This document shows positions 25,665-33,739 of a stretch of DNA of 64,000 nt, piece after piece. Source of the DNA: Actinomadura craniellae (GTDB lineage Bacteria > Actinomycetota > Actinomycetes > Streptosporangiales > Streptosporangiaceae); assembly GCF_003289645.1 (NCBI RefSeq), contig NZ_QLYX01000002.1, positions 310,001 through 374,000 on the forward strand, given 5' to 3'. Each line of letters opens with the position of its first letter. Position 1 is the stretch's first letter. The translations under genes and the position numbers were made by a program. Below the pieces are notes generated by a model. The model was not told the origin of the DNA. It made no database searches and was given only the letters and a program-made list of their open reading frames with translations.

Positions 25665-27623
25665 GTGCCGGTACTCCAGGAGCGGCATCGGCTGCTGAGC
25701 TTCCTGCATCAGGTCGTCGAGCAGGACACCGCCCGGTTGCGGGCCGGACGGTTGTCGTGGTCGTGGTGGCTGGAGGCCGCGGCGCGGCACGGGCGTCACG
25801 GGTTCGCCGACACCCTGCTGATCTGCGCCCAGTCCCCCGCCGCCACCGACGTCCGCTCCTACGAGCAGTGGCGGGCGCGGGGACGCCGGGTCCGCAGGGG
25901 CGAGAGCGGGATCCGGATCCTGTCGCCGCGGGGCGGGCCCCGGGCGGTGTTCGACGTGACCCAGACCGAGGGCGACCCGATCGCCGTGCCCGCGCCGGCC
26001 ACCGCGGCCCAGGCGTACGAGCGGTTGCGCGCCGTGGCCGCCGGGCTCGGGCTGCACGTCCGGCGCGACCGGCGCTGGGCGCGTGCCGGGCGGCCGGACC
26101 GGTCGGTCCACCTCGACCCGGCGCTGAGCGACTTCGGCGCCGCCACCGAACTCGCCCACCAGCTGGCGCATCTCCTGCGCCGCGGCGACCGCCTCGACCC
26201 GCGCGAGGACTTCTGTCACGGGACCCGCCGCGTCGAAGCCGACTCCGTCGCCTACCTGGCCCTGGCCCACCTGGGGCTGGACACCGCGCACCTGGTCTTC
26301 CCGCCGGTGGCCTCCTGGGCGGGCCACGGCGCCCGGTCGCCGCAGAGCGTCCGCCAGGCCGGTGACCGGATCCTGCGCACGGCCTCCCACCTGCGCCGGC
26401 GATTCTCGCCGCCCGGCGAGGCTCCGCCGGGTGGCGAGCAGGAGCCGGGGCGGCGCAGGCGCACCGGCCACGGGCCCCCGCGCCCGCCCCGGACCGGCGA
26501 GCGCCGCGCGCCGGACCGGCCCGCCACACCTGCATGGCCCGCCGCGAACGCACGGCCCACCGCGGACGCTCCGCATGCGGTGCGGCAACCCCTCGGCAAT
26601 GAGGATGAACGGACCGGCCCTCCCCCGGCCCGGCCGGCGGACCTGGTGGCCGCGCATCAGGCGGCGCACCGGTTCTTCCGCACCCAGCTGCCCGGCAGCT
26701 GGGTGCCCGCGTACCTGTCCGGACGCGGGTTCGACCAGGACGTCCAGCGGTCGTGGCAGCTGGGGTACGCGCCGCGCGCCTGGCGGGCGCTGACCGACCA
26801 CCTGCGCGCGCTCGGCCACTCCGACCGCACGATCCTGGCCGCCGGGCTGGCCCGCCGGACCGGCGCCGGGGCGCTGTTCGACGCGTTCCGCGACCGGCTC
26901 ATGTTCGCCCTCCGCGCCGCGGACGGCACCGTCACCGGCTTCCTCGGCCGGCTGCCCGACGGAGCCGAGGGACCCAAGTACCTCAACAGCCCGCACACCC
27001 CGCTGTTCCGCAAGAGCGACCTGCTGTTCGGGCTGCACGAGACGCGCGACCGGCTGGCCGCCGGCGCCCGGCCGGTCATCGTCGAGGGCCCGCTGGACGC
27101 CATCGCCGTCAACATCGCCGAACCCGCGCGCCATGCCGCCCTCGCGCCCTGCGGCACCGTGTTGACGGCGGCCCAGCTCACCGCCCTCGGCGGGTGCACC
27201 GACCTGGACGCCACCGGGGTCCTCCTCGCCCTGGACGGCGACGCCGCCGGGCACGCCGGCATGATCCGCACCTGGCTGGCCCTGGGCAGCCTCGCCGGGC
27301 CGCTGGACGCCGTGGTCCTCCAGCGGGGACACGACCCGGCCGACCTCCTGCGCGCCGGGGGACCCGCCGCCGTCCGCGCGGCGCTGCGGGCTCCGGTCCC
27401 CCTGCCCGATCTGGTCGTCGACGCCTGCGTGGACCGGTACGGCGGGTCGCTGGAGTTCGCCGAGCAGAAGCTGACCGCCGTCCGCGCGGCCACCGCGCTG
27501 ATCGCCCGCATGCCCGCCGCCCGGGTCCCCCGGCAGGTCGCCCGGCTGCACTCCCGCACCGGCGTGGACACCGCCACCATCACCGACGTCCTCACCGCGA
27601 CGATCACCGGCCGGCCGGTGTAG
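25665..27623 (+). CDS. ArdC-like N-terminal domain fused to a DnaG-type toprim primase domain
   Basis: About 652 residues from GTG 25665, which follows GGAGG; ATG 25596 would give a longer N-terminus. Residues about 1-90 (LLSFLHQVVEQDTARLRAG, SWSWWLEAAARHGRHGFADTLLI, RSYEQWRARGRRVRRGESGIRI) match the ssDNA-binding part of ArdC/TraC-type proteins. ELAHQLAHLL follows where related proteins have a zinc-peptidase HExxH. A proline- and arginine-rich linker leads to a DnaG-like core: YLSGRGFDQDVQRSWQLGYAP, FRDRLMFALRAADGTVTGFLGR, the toprim Glu in VIVEGPLDAIAV and the DxD in LLALDGDAAG. There is no zinc-ribbon domain and no helicase domain. It resembles plasmid TraC primases more than chromosomal DnaG. 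Confidence 0.8.
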   Translation: MPVLQERHRLLSFLHQVVEQDTARLRAGRLSWSWWLEAAARHGRHGFADTLLICAQSPAATDVRSYEQWRARGRRVRRGESGIRILSPRGGPRAVFDVTQTEGDPIAVPAPATAAQAYERLRAVAAGLGLHVRRDRRWARAGRPDRSVHLDPALSDFGAATELAHQLAHLLRRGDRLDPREDFCHGTRRVEADSVAYLALAHLGLDTAHLVFPPVASWAGHGARSPQSVRQAGDRILRTASHLRRRFSPPGEAPPGGEQEPGRRRRTGHGPPRPPRTGERRAPDRPATPAWPAANARPTADAPHAVRQPLGNEDERTGPPPARPADLVAAHQAAHRFFRTQLPGSWVPAYLSGRGFDQDVQRSWQLGYAPRAWRALTDHLRALGHSDRTILAAGLARRTGAGALFDAFRDRLMFALRAADGTVTGFLGRLPDGAEGPKYLNSPHTPLFRKSDLLFGLHETRDRLAAGARPVIVEGPLDAIAVNIAEPARHAALAPCGTVLTAAQLTALGGCTDLDATGVLLALDGDAAGHAGMIRTWLALGSLAGPLDAVVLQRGHDPADLLRAGGPAAVRAALRAPVPLPDLVVDACVDRYGGSLEFAEQKLTAVRAATALIARMPAARVPRQVARLHSRTGVDTATITDVLTATITGRPV

Positions 27624-27645
27624 CGCCCCGGCGGAACGCCCGGGT

Positions 27646-28296
27646 TCAGGTGGGGCGGGCGAGCTCCTCCCAGTGCAGGGTCCGGTCGCAGCAGGCCGCC
27701 AGCAGCGCGGGGTCGTGGCTGACCATCAGTACACCCCGGTCCCGCTCGTGGACCTGCGCGCGGATGAGGTGGACGAGTGTGGCGGCGCTGGAGGCGTCCA
27801 GCATGGCGGTCATCTCGTCGCACAGCAGGTAACGGGGGTCCGTGCCGAGCGTGCGGGCCAGGCAGGCCCGCTGGAGCTGGCCGTCGCTGACCTCGTGCGG
27901 CCGGCGGGACAGCAGGTCCGGGGTGAGGCCGACGAGTTCGGCCAGGCGGTCGGTCTCCTGCGGCGGGGACTTGGCGGGGAGGTGGGCGGACACGATGCGC
28001 CGCAGCGTGTGGCGCGGGTCGGCGGCCGACCGGGGGTGCTGGAACACCACGCCGACCTGCCGGCGCAGCGCGGCGGGCGCCGCGTGGCGGAAGCGGTCGA
28101 CGCGATGGTCGTCCAGGCGGACGACCCCCTCCTCGGGGGTGTGGAGCAGCGCGAGCACGCGGATGAGCGTGGACTTGCCGCAGCCGCTGGGGCCCAGCAC
28201 TCCGGTGATGCTGCCCGGCTCCAACTCCAGCGAGACCCCGTCGAGAACGCGCTGGCCGCGGTGGTATCCGGCGACCAGGCCGGTGCCGCTCAGCAT
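27646..28296 (-). CDS. nikE: Nickel/peptide-type ABC transporter ATP-binding protein NikE
   Basis: A 216-residue ATPase with Walker A GPSGCGKST near residue 36, Q-loop VVFQHP, a variant signature VSDGQLQRACLARTL instead of LSGGQ, Walker B LLCDEMTAMLD and switch His in MVSHDPAL. It is shorter than the first ATPase and lacks the C-terminal oligopeptide extension, as usual for the second ATPase of this family. It is the last gene of a five-gene set in nikABCDE order and overlaps nikD by 7 bp. Confidence 0.88.
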   Translation of the reverse strand: MLSGTGLVAGYHRGQRVLDGVSLELEPGSITGVLGPSGCGKSTLIRVLALLHTPEEGVVRLDDHRVDRFRHAAPAALRRQVGVVFQHPRSAADPRHTLRRIVSAHLPAKSPPQETDRLAELVGLTPDLLSRRPHEVSDGQLQRACLARTLGTDPRYLLCDEMTAMLDASSAATLVHLIRAQVHERDRGVLMVSHDPALLAACCDRTLHWEELARPT

Positions 28297-29330
28297 CCCC
28301 GCTCCCCGGCGTGGCCCGGCTCCGCGGATCGGCCGGCGCCCCGCCGGTCACCTTCCCCGACCGGCTCCGCCGGCCCGCTCGCGCAGGCCAGGTGCCGGCC
28401 CGCCACCGGCACGGGGGCCGGGTCGCCGCTGCAGGTGTCGCGCCGCGGGCAGCGGGGCCGGAAGGCGCAGCCCGCGGGCAGCGCGGACAGGTCGGGCGGG
28501 TGGCCCGGCAGCGGGCGGAACCCGCGGGCGGGGGTCGCGTCGAGCAGCCCGCGGGTGTAGGGGTGCCAGGGGTCGGTGAACACCTCGCCGGCCGGGCCCT
28601 GCTCGACGATCCGGGACGCGTACATGACGGCCACATCGGTGGCGACGCGTTCGGCGGCGGCGAGGTCGTGGGTGATGAGCAGGACGGCGCGGCCGTCGTC
28701 GGCGAGTTCGCGCAGCATGTCGACCGTCCGTTCGACCAGTGGCCGGTCCAGCCCGGAGGTGGGCTCGTCGGCGAGGATCACGTCGGGGTCGGCGGTGAGG
28801 GCGAGCGCAAGGACGACGCGCTGGGCCATGCCGCCGGACAGTTCGTGCGGGTAGCGGTCCAGGTCGGCGGGGCGCAGCCCGACGCGTTCGGCGAGCCGGT
28901 CGGCCGCGCCGCGGGTGTCGCCCTCGCCCGGGCGCAGCACCCGGATCGTCTCGGCGAGCTGGCTGCGGGCCGTGCGCACCGGGGTCAGCGCGGTGGCCGC
29001 GGACTGCGGTACCAGCGCGACCCGGTGGCCGCGCACCCGGCGGGAGAGGGTCCGCTCCCCCGCCGCCGTCAGGTCGAGCCAGTCCGGCGACGCCTCCGGA
29101 CCGGCGCTCTCCCGGAGCCGGACGCGCCCGCGCAGTTCGGCGTTGCCCGGCAGCAGCCCGAGCAGCGCGGAGGCGAGCACGCTCTTGCCGCACCCGCTCT
29201 CCCCGACGAGCGCGAGCAGCCGGCCCGGCAGCAGGTCGAACGACACGCCGGTGACCGCCTGCACGATCGACTCGCGCAGCCGGAACCGCACCGACAGATC
29301 CTGGACGCGCAGCAGCGGCGGCGGGGTCAC
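28290..29330 (-). CDS. nikD: Nickel/peptide-type ABC transporter ATP-binding protein NikD
   Basis: A 346-residue ATPase: Walker A GESGCGKS near residue 44, signature ELSGGMAQRVVLALAL, Walker B VILADEPTSGLD and His in LITHDLAAAE. The C-terminal extension with CAFRPRCPRRDTCSGDPAPV is the Cys-bearing oligopeptide/dipeptide-transporter tail, which may bind an Fe-S cluster. GTG 29330 overlaps the permease stop (GTGA). Confidence 0.9.
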   Translation of the reverse strand: MTPPPLLRVQDLSVRFRLRESIVQAVTGVSFDLLPGRLLALVGESGCGKSVLASALLGLLPGNAELRGRVRLRESAGPEASPDWLDLTAAGERTLSRRVRGHRVALVPQSAATALTPVRTARSQLAETIRVLRPGEGDTRGAADRLAERVGLRPADLDRYPHELSGGMAQRVVLALALTADPDVILADEPTSGLDRPLVERTVDMLRELADDGRAVLLITHDLAAAERVATDVAVMYASRIVEQGPAGEVFTDPWHPYTRGLLDATPARGFRPLPGHPPDLSALPAGCAFRPRCPRRDTCSGDPAPVPVAGRHLACASGPAEPVGEGDRRGAGRSAEPGHAGERGC

Positions 29331-30262
29331 AGCGCCAGCTCCGAACGCCGCCGGGGCACCAGCCGGTCCCGCCACCAGCCGGCCAGCCCTGCCACCGCGA
29401 GGGTCACCGCGACCAGCACCCCGGCGGGCGCCGCGATCGTCCACCAGGCGCCCAGCAGCACGTCGTCCCGGCTGTCGGCCACCATCGTGCCCAGGCTCGG
29501 CAGGTGCGGGGGCAGCCCCAACCCCAGGAAGCTCAGCGCGGTCTCGTGCCAGACCGCGTGCGGCAGCAGCAGCGCCGCGGCCAGCGCCGACTGCGGGGCG
29601 ACCGCGGGCAGCAGGTGGCGGACCAGCACGGTACGCCGGGACGCCCCGCCCGAGATCGCCGCGTCGACGTAGGGGCGCGAGCGCAGGGAAAGCACCTCCG
29701 CCCGGACGATCCGGGCCACCGTCGTCCAGTGCGTCAGCGCGATGGAGACGACGACCGAGATGAGGGAGCCGCGGTAGAGGGCCACGATGAGGATGCCGAG
29801 CAGCAGGTGCGGCACCGCGTTGAACCCGTCCACCACCCGCATCACGATGGCGTCGGTCAGGCCGCCGACGGCGCCCGACACCGCGCCCACCAGGGTGCCC
29901 AGCAGCGTCGCCACCACGGCGCAGGTGACGGCGACCACCAGGGAGACCCGGGCGCCGAGGACGGCGCGCACCAGCACGTCGCGGCCGGCGTCGTCGGTGC
30001 CCAGCAGGTGGCCGGCCCCCGGTGGCAGCAGCACGGCGTCGTAGTCGACCGTTCTGGTCGCCGCGTCACCGGCGACCAGCGGCACTACCAGGATCACGGC
30101 GACCACCGCCACCAGCGTGCCGGCCGCGAAGGCCAGCCGCACCCGGGCGGGCACCGCGGTCCCGCGGCCGGGTGCGCCGCCGGGCCGCCGCCGCCCGGCC
30201 GGCCGCCACGGCCCGGCCTCCGGGTCGGCCTCCGGACCGGTCGGTACGGTCTTCTCGCTCAT
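29327..30262 (-). CDS. nikC: Nickel/peptide-type ABC transporter permease NikC
   Basis: A 311-residue inner-membrane permease of the DppC/NikC type. After a Pro/Arg-rich cytoplasmic N-terminus, a helix at about 38-58 (FAAGTLVAVVAVILVVPLVAG) precedes the TLLGTDDAGRDVL-like segment and about five more helices. SGGASRRTVLVRHLLPAVAPQ near 205 is the EAA-type loop that contacts the ATPases. It pairs with the permease at 30267 to form the channel. Confidence 0.88.
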   Translation of the reverse strand: MSEKTVPTGPEADPEAGPWRPAGRRRPGGAPGRGTAVPARVRLAFAAGTLVAVVAVILVVPLVAGDAATRTVDYDAVLLPPGAGHLLGTDDAGRDVLVRAVLGARVSLVVAVTCAVVATLLGTLVGAVSGAVGGLTDAIVMRVVDGFNAVPHLLLGILIVALYRGSLISVVVSIALTHWTTVARIVRAEVLSLRSRPYVDAAISGGASRRTVLVRHLLPAVAPQSALAAALLLPHAVWHETALSFLGLGLPPHLPSLGTMVADSRDDVLLGAWWTIAAPAGVLVAVTLAVAGLAGWWRDRLVPRRRSELAL

Positions 30263-30266
30263 CGCC

Positions 30267-31271
30267 TCATCTCCGCGGGGACGTTCTCGGATCGATCAGC
30301 AGCACCGCGGCGTCGGCCAGCAGGTTCCCGGCCAGGACCGCGCCGGTGGCCAGCAGGGTGAGCGCGACGAGCAACGGGTAGTCCACGTTCAGCCCGGCGC
30401 GGACCATCGCCCCGGCGACCCCCGGCCAGGAGAACACCTCCTCGACCAGGACCACCCCGGTGACCAGTTCCGGCAGGCGGGTGCCCACGGTGGTCACGAA
30501 CGGCAGCAGCGCCGCCGGCAGCCCGTGCCGCAGCACGACGGTGCGTTCGGGCAGGCCGCGGGCGCGGGCCGCCGTCACGTGGTCGTCGGCGAAGGCGACC
30601 AGCAGTTGCTGGCGCAGGGTGAGGATCAGCCAGGGCAGCTGGGAGACCGCGAGCACGAGCGCGGGCAGCGCCAGGTGCCGGAGCGTCGAGCCGAACCCCG
30701 TCTCGCCGGTGGCGTCGGCGACGCCCCCCGCGGGCAGCAGCGGGAGCGCGACCGCGAAGGCGGCGATCGCGCCCAGCCCCAGCAGGAACGTCGGCAGCCC
30801 CTCCAGGGCGTGCGCCGCGGTGACGACGAAGCGGTCGGCCCACCCGCCCTGCCGCCACGCCGACACGACGCCGAGGGTCAGCGCGATGAGCACCGCGAGG
30901 GTGAGCCCGGTGCCCGCCAGCAGCAGGGTCCAGGGCAGCCGTTCGGCCACCACGTCCGCCACGGGCTGGCCGAAGCTGCGGCTCATCCCCCAGTCCCCGG
31001 TCAGCGCCCCGTGCGCCCAGTCCAGGTACTGCCGCCAGATCGGCTCGTCGAGCCCGAGTTGCTCCCGGGTGCGCGCCACGTCCGCTTCGGCCGCGGTGAA
31101 GATGCGCGTGCCGTAGTACTGGTACACCGGGTCGAACGGCGAGGCCGCGCCCAGCAGGAAGACCACCACCGACACGGCGAACAGCAGCGGGACCGCCACC
31201 GCCAGCCGTGCCAGCGCCAGCCGCCGGACCGTGCGCGCCCGGCCGCCCCGGGCCGTTCTGGTGGCGCTCAC
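30267..31271 (-). CDS. nikB: Nickel/peptide-type ABC transporter permease NikB
   Basis: A 334-residue permease of the DppB/NikB type. The first helix is at about 18-42 (LAVAVPLLFAVSVVVFLLG), then ASPFDPVYQYYG and a LGLDEPIWRQYLDWAHGALTGDWGMSRSFGQPV segment typical of the family. The EAA-like loop is ARARGLPERTVVLRHGLPAALLP near 250. GTG 31271 overlaps the stop of the binding-protein gene. Together with the other permease it should move the metal complex across the membrane. Confidence 0.88.
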   Translation of the reverse strand: MSATRTARGGRARTVRRLALARLAVAVPLLFAVSVVVFLLGAASPFDPVYQYYGTRIFTAAEADVARTREQLGLDEPIWRQYLDWAHGALTGDWGMSRSFGQPVADVVAERLPWTLLLAGTGLTLAVLIALTLGVVSAWRQGGWADRFVVTAAHALEGLPTFLLGLGAIAAFAVALPLLPAGGVADATGETGFGSTLRHLALPALVLAVSQLPWLILTLRQQLLVAFADDHVTAARARGLPERTVVLRHGLPAALLPFVTTVGTRLPELVTGVVLVEEVFSWPGVAGAMVRAGLNVDYPLLVALTLLATGAVLAGNLLADAAVLLIDPRTSPRR

Positions 31272-32857
31272 CCGCGCCTGGACCACTCGGGGAGGTTCCA
31301 CCAGGGTCCCCACGTCAGCGTCCCGTGGACGTGCGGGTCGACGACCGGGCGGTAGCCCGACCACTGGCCCCGCATCACGTAGGTGTGCTCCAGGAACACC
31401 AGGAAGACCCAGGGCGGGTTCTCAATCAGGCGGCGCTGCACCGTCCGGTACGCCTCGGTGCGCACGGCCCGGTCGGGGCTGTTGCGGCCCCGGTCGAGGG
31501 CGGCGTCCACGGTGGCGTCCCGGTAGGAGCCGGGGTTGTTGAACCCGTCCTCGGCCTGCGAGGAGTGCAGCAGGCCGTAGGCCACCAGGTCCGGGTCCAG
31601 GGAGGTGCCGCCGCCCATCAGCAGGGCGTCTTTCTTCATCCGCGGCTCGATGGCGTCCCAGCCGAGCCCGAGCAGGTCCACCCGGACTCCGACCTTGCCG
31701 GCGTCGGAGGCGAACCCGCCGGCCAGCGCCTTGCGGACCGAGTCTTCGGCGGGGTACATGAGGGTGAACCGCGCCTGCCGGCCGTCCTTGGACCGTGTGC
31801 CGCCCGGCCCGGCCCGCCAGCCCGCGTCCTCCAGGATCTTCCTGGCCTGCTCGGGGTCGTGTTTGAAGGTCGCCGCGGGGTCGGCGAACTCGGCCAGCGC
31901 CGGCGGTACCGGGGTGAAGGCGCTCTGGCCCCGCCCGGCGAGCAGCGCCCGGATCATGCCCTGCCGGTCCACCGCTAGGTTGAGGGCCCGCCTGATCGCC
32001 AGGTCGCTGGTCACCGGGTTCTTCTGCGGCAGCATCACCCCGCGGTAGTCCGCGCTGTCGTGGCCGTAGACGGTCATGCCGTTCTGCCGGGAGAACGTGC
32101 CGGCCAGCGCGGGCGGCAGCACCGTCCCGTCGAAGTCGCCGCGCCGCATCCGCTGCGCCCGGGTGTTGTCGTCGGGCACGAACGCCACGGTGACGCGCCG
32201 GAGCTTCGGCTTGGTGCCCCAGTAGCGGTCGTGGGCGGCCAGCACCAGCCGTTCGCCCCGCCGCCATTCGGCGAGCCGGTAGGGGCCGGTCCCGATCGGG
32301 CGGGTGTTCAGCGGGGAGGACTCCAGTGGGCCGCCGGTCAGCTTCTCCGACGGGAGGACGCCCAGCACCAGCCGGTGGGCGAAGGGCGCGTACGGGTGGC
32401 GCAACCGGAACTCCACCGTGTCCGGGCCCGTCTGCCGCACGCCGGACAGCATCTTGAAGGACGAGGAGATCGGGGAGGCCGCCGCCGGGTCCAGCAGCGT
32501 CCGGTAGGTGGCCACCACGTCTTCGGGGCCGAGGGCCGACCCGTCGTGGAAGACCACCCCGGGGCGCAGCCGCGCCGTCCAGGTCAGCCCGTCCGCCGAA
32601 GGTTCGGGCACCGCGGTGGCCAGTGCGGGTTGGAGCCGGCGGTCGGCGTCGTGGGTCACCAGGCCGTCGAAGATCTTGCTCATGCCGTCTTCGGCGAAGC
32701 CCATCAGCGGGTTCAGGGACTCGTCCTCGTAGGGGTCCGCCAGCACCAGACCGTCGGCCACTGGCTCGGCGGGCTGGGAGCACGCCGACAGGGCCGCCGC
32801 ACCGACCATGACAGCGATCAGTGCAAAGCGGGGCAAACCACTCAAAGAGAGACCCAT
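31268..32857 (-). CDS. nikA: Extracellular nickel/peptide-type solute-binding lipoprotein NikA
   Basis: A 529-residue family-5 solute-binding protein. Residues 1-26 form a lipoprotein signal (FALIAVMVGAAALSAC) with the lipobox Cys at 26, followed by the bilobed binding domain: DESLNPLMGFAEDGMSKIFDGLV, LTWTARLRPGVVFHDGSALGPEDVVATYRTLLDP. The family includes oligopeptide and nickel binders. Nickel is inferred from the gene order (A-B-C-D-E) and from a Nur-like box 31 bp upstream, next to a superoxide dismutase gene. Oligopeptide binding is the main alternative. Confidence 0.85.
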   Translation of the reverse strand: MGLSLSGLPRFALIAVMVGAAALSACSQPAEPVADGLVLADPYEDESLNPLMGFAEDGMSKIFDGLVTHDADRRLQPALATAVPEPSADGLTWTARLRPGVVFHDGSALGPEDVVATYRTLLDPAAASPISSSFKMLSGVRQTGPDTVEFRLRHPYAPFAHRLVLGVLPSEKLTGGPLESSPLNTRPIGTGPYRLAEWRRGERLVLAAHDRYWGTKPKLRRVTVAFVPDDNTRAQRMRRGDFDGTVLPPALAGTFSRQNGMTVYGHDSADYRGVMLPQKNPVTSDLAIRRALNLAVDRQGMIRALLAGRGQSAFTPVPPALAEFADPAATFKHDPEQARKILEDAGWRAGPGGTRSKDGRQARFTLMYPAEDSVRKALAGGFASDAGKVGVRVDLLGLGWDAIEPRMKKDALLMGGGTSLDPDLVAYGLLHSSQAEDGFNNPGSYRDATVDAALDRGRNSPDRAVRTEAYRTVQRRLIENPPWVFLVFLEHTYVMRGQWSGYRPVVDPHVHGTLTWGPWWNLPEWSRRG

Positions 32858-32887
32858 GATCGAGACGCTAACGACAGCCGGAAGCTA

Positions 32888-32910
32888 TTGCAAGTAGCTC
32901 GCAGGTGCAA
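32888..32910. promoter_or_regulatory. Nur-box-like operator upstream of nikA
   Basis: TTGCAA-N5-TCGCAG (32888-32904) followed by GTGCAA (32905-32910) lies just upstream of nikA on the minus strand. It resembles the Streptomyces Nur box (tTGCaa-N5-ttGCAA). The words CTATTGCAA-N5-TCGCA recur in inverted orientation beside the superoxide dismutase gene. Confidence 0.7.
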
Positions 32911-33023
32911 AGAAAAGGCATCCGTTGCCTGGCCTCCCCTACCGCCCGCTCGCCGAACCCGGGCCGGGACGGGCCACCACCGCCGCGGCGAGCGGCGGGG
33001 ACACGCCTGCATTGTTGATGTAG

Positions 33024-33040
33024 TTGCGACTAGTTTGCAA
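33024..33040. promoter_or_regulatory. Nur-box-like operator at the superoxide dismutase promoter
   Basis: TTGCGACTAGTTTGCAA has the form TTGCGA-N5-TTGCAA, an almost perfect match to the Streptomyces Nur box. It overlaps a possible promoter (TTGATG 33015-33020, 17 bp, CAATAG 33038-33043) and ends 11 bp before the gene, so binding should block transcription. Confidence 0.75.
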
Positions 33041-33051
33041 TAGTGGTGGCC

Positions 33052-33651
33052 ATGACCTACTCACTGCCCGACCTGCCTTACGACTACGCGGCGCTGGAGC
33101 CCGCGATCACCGGGGAGATCCTGGAGCTGCATCACGCCAAGCACCACGCCGCCTACGTCAAGGGCGCCAACGACACCCTGGAGCAGCTGGAGGAGGCCCG
33201 CGCCAAGGAGCAGCTGGGCGGCCTGGTCGGCCTGGAGAAGACCCTGGCGTTCAACCTGTCGGGGCACGTGCTGCACACGATCTTCTGGGACAACCTGTCC
33301 CCGGACGGAGGCGACCGCCCCGACGGTGAGCTCGGTTCGGCGATCGACGAGCACTTCGGGTCCTTCGAGGCGTTCAAGAAGCAGCTCACCCTGGCCACCC
33401 AGACCGTCCAGGGCTCCGGGTGGGGCGTGCTGGGCTGGGAACCCCTCGGCCGGAAGCTGATCGTGCAGCAGGTCTACGACCACCACGGCAACGTCGGCAT
33501 CGGCTCGGTCCCGCTGCTGGTCTTCGACGCCTGGGAACACGCCTACTACCTGCAGTACCGCAACGTCCGCCCCGACTACGTCGCCAAACTCTGGGACCTG
33601 GTCAACTGGAACGACGTCGCCGCCCGCCTCACCGCCGCCAAGGGCGCCTGA
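33052..33651 (+). CDS. sodF: Fe/Mn-type superoxide dismutase
   Basis: A 199-residue superoxide dismutase, cytoplasmic, with no signal peptide. It starts [17 protein letters not shown]; metal ligands are His in [13 protein letters not shown] near residue 27, His in [16 protein letters not shown] near 75, and Asp and His in [14 protein letters not shown] near 160. The Nur-like box upstream and divergence from a nickel importer match the logic of Streptomyces, where Nur with nickel shuts off the iron enzyme; I therefore use sodF. The metal itself cannot be read safely from sequence. ATG 33052 gives the family N-terminus; GTG 33043 is an alternative. Confidence 0.93.
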   Translation: MTYSLPDLPYDYAALEPAITGEILELHHAKHHAAYVKGANDTLEQLEEARAKEQLGGLVGLEKTLAFNLSGHVLHTIFWDNLSPDGGDRPDGELGSAIDEHFGSFEAFKKQLTLATQTVQGSGWGVLGWEPLGRKLIVQQVYDHHGNVGIGSVPLLVFDAWEHAYYLQYRNVRPDYVAKLWDLVNWNDVAARLTAAKGA

Positions 33652-33671
33652 CCCGGGCGGCCCCGCCGACC

Positions 33672-33735
33672 AGCGGCGCCCACCAGGCCGAGGATCGTGC
33701 TCTCAACCTTTCCTCGCGGCCCGGTGGGCGCCGCT
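33672..33735. terminator. Long hairpin between sodF and the PucR-type gene
   Basis: Arms 33672-33694 and 33711-33735 pair almost fully, starting AGCGGCGCCCACC, with one mismatch and a small bulge around a 16-base loop. It lies between convergent genes and should stop transcription both ways. Confidence 0.75.
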
Positions 33736-33739
33736 CCCG

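Noticed and set aside
27624-27645. Rho-independent terminator between the primase-like gene and nikE
   Set aside because: Only a 5-bp CCCGG/CCGGG stem is visible in 22 bp, too weak to list.
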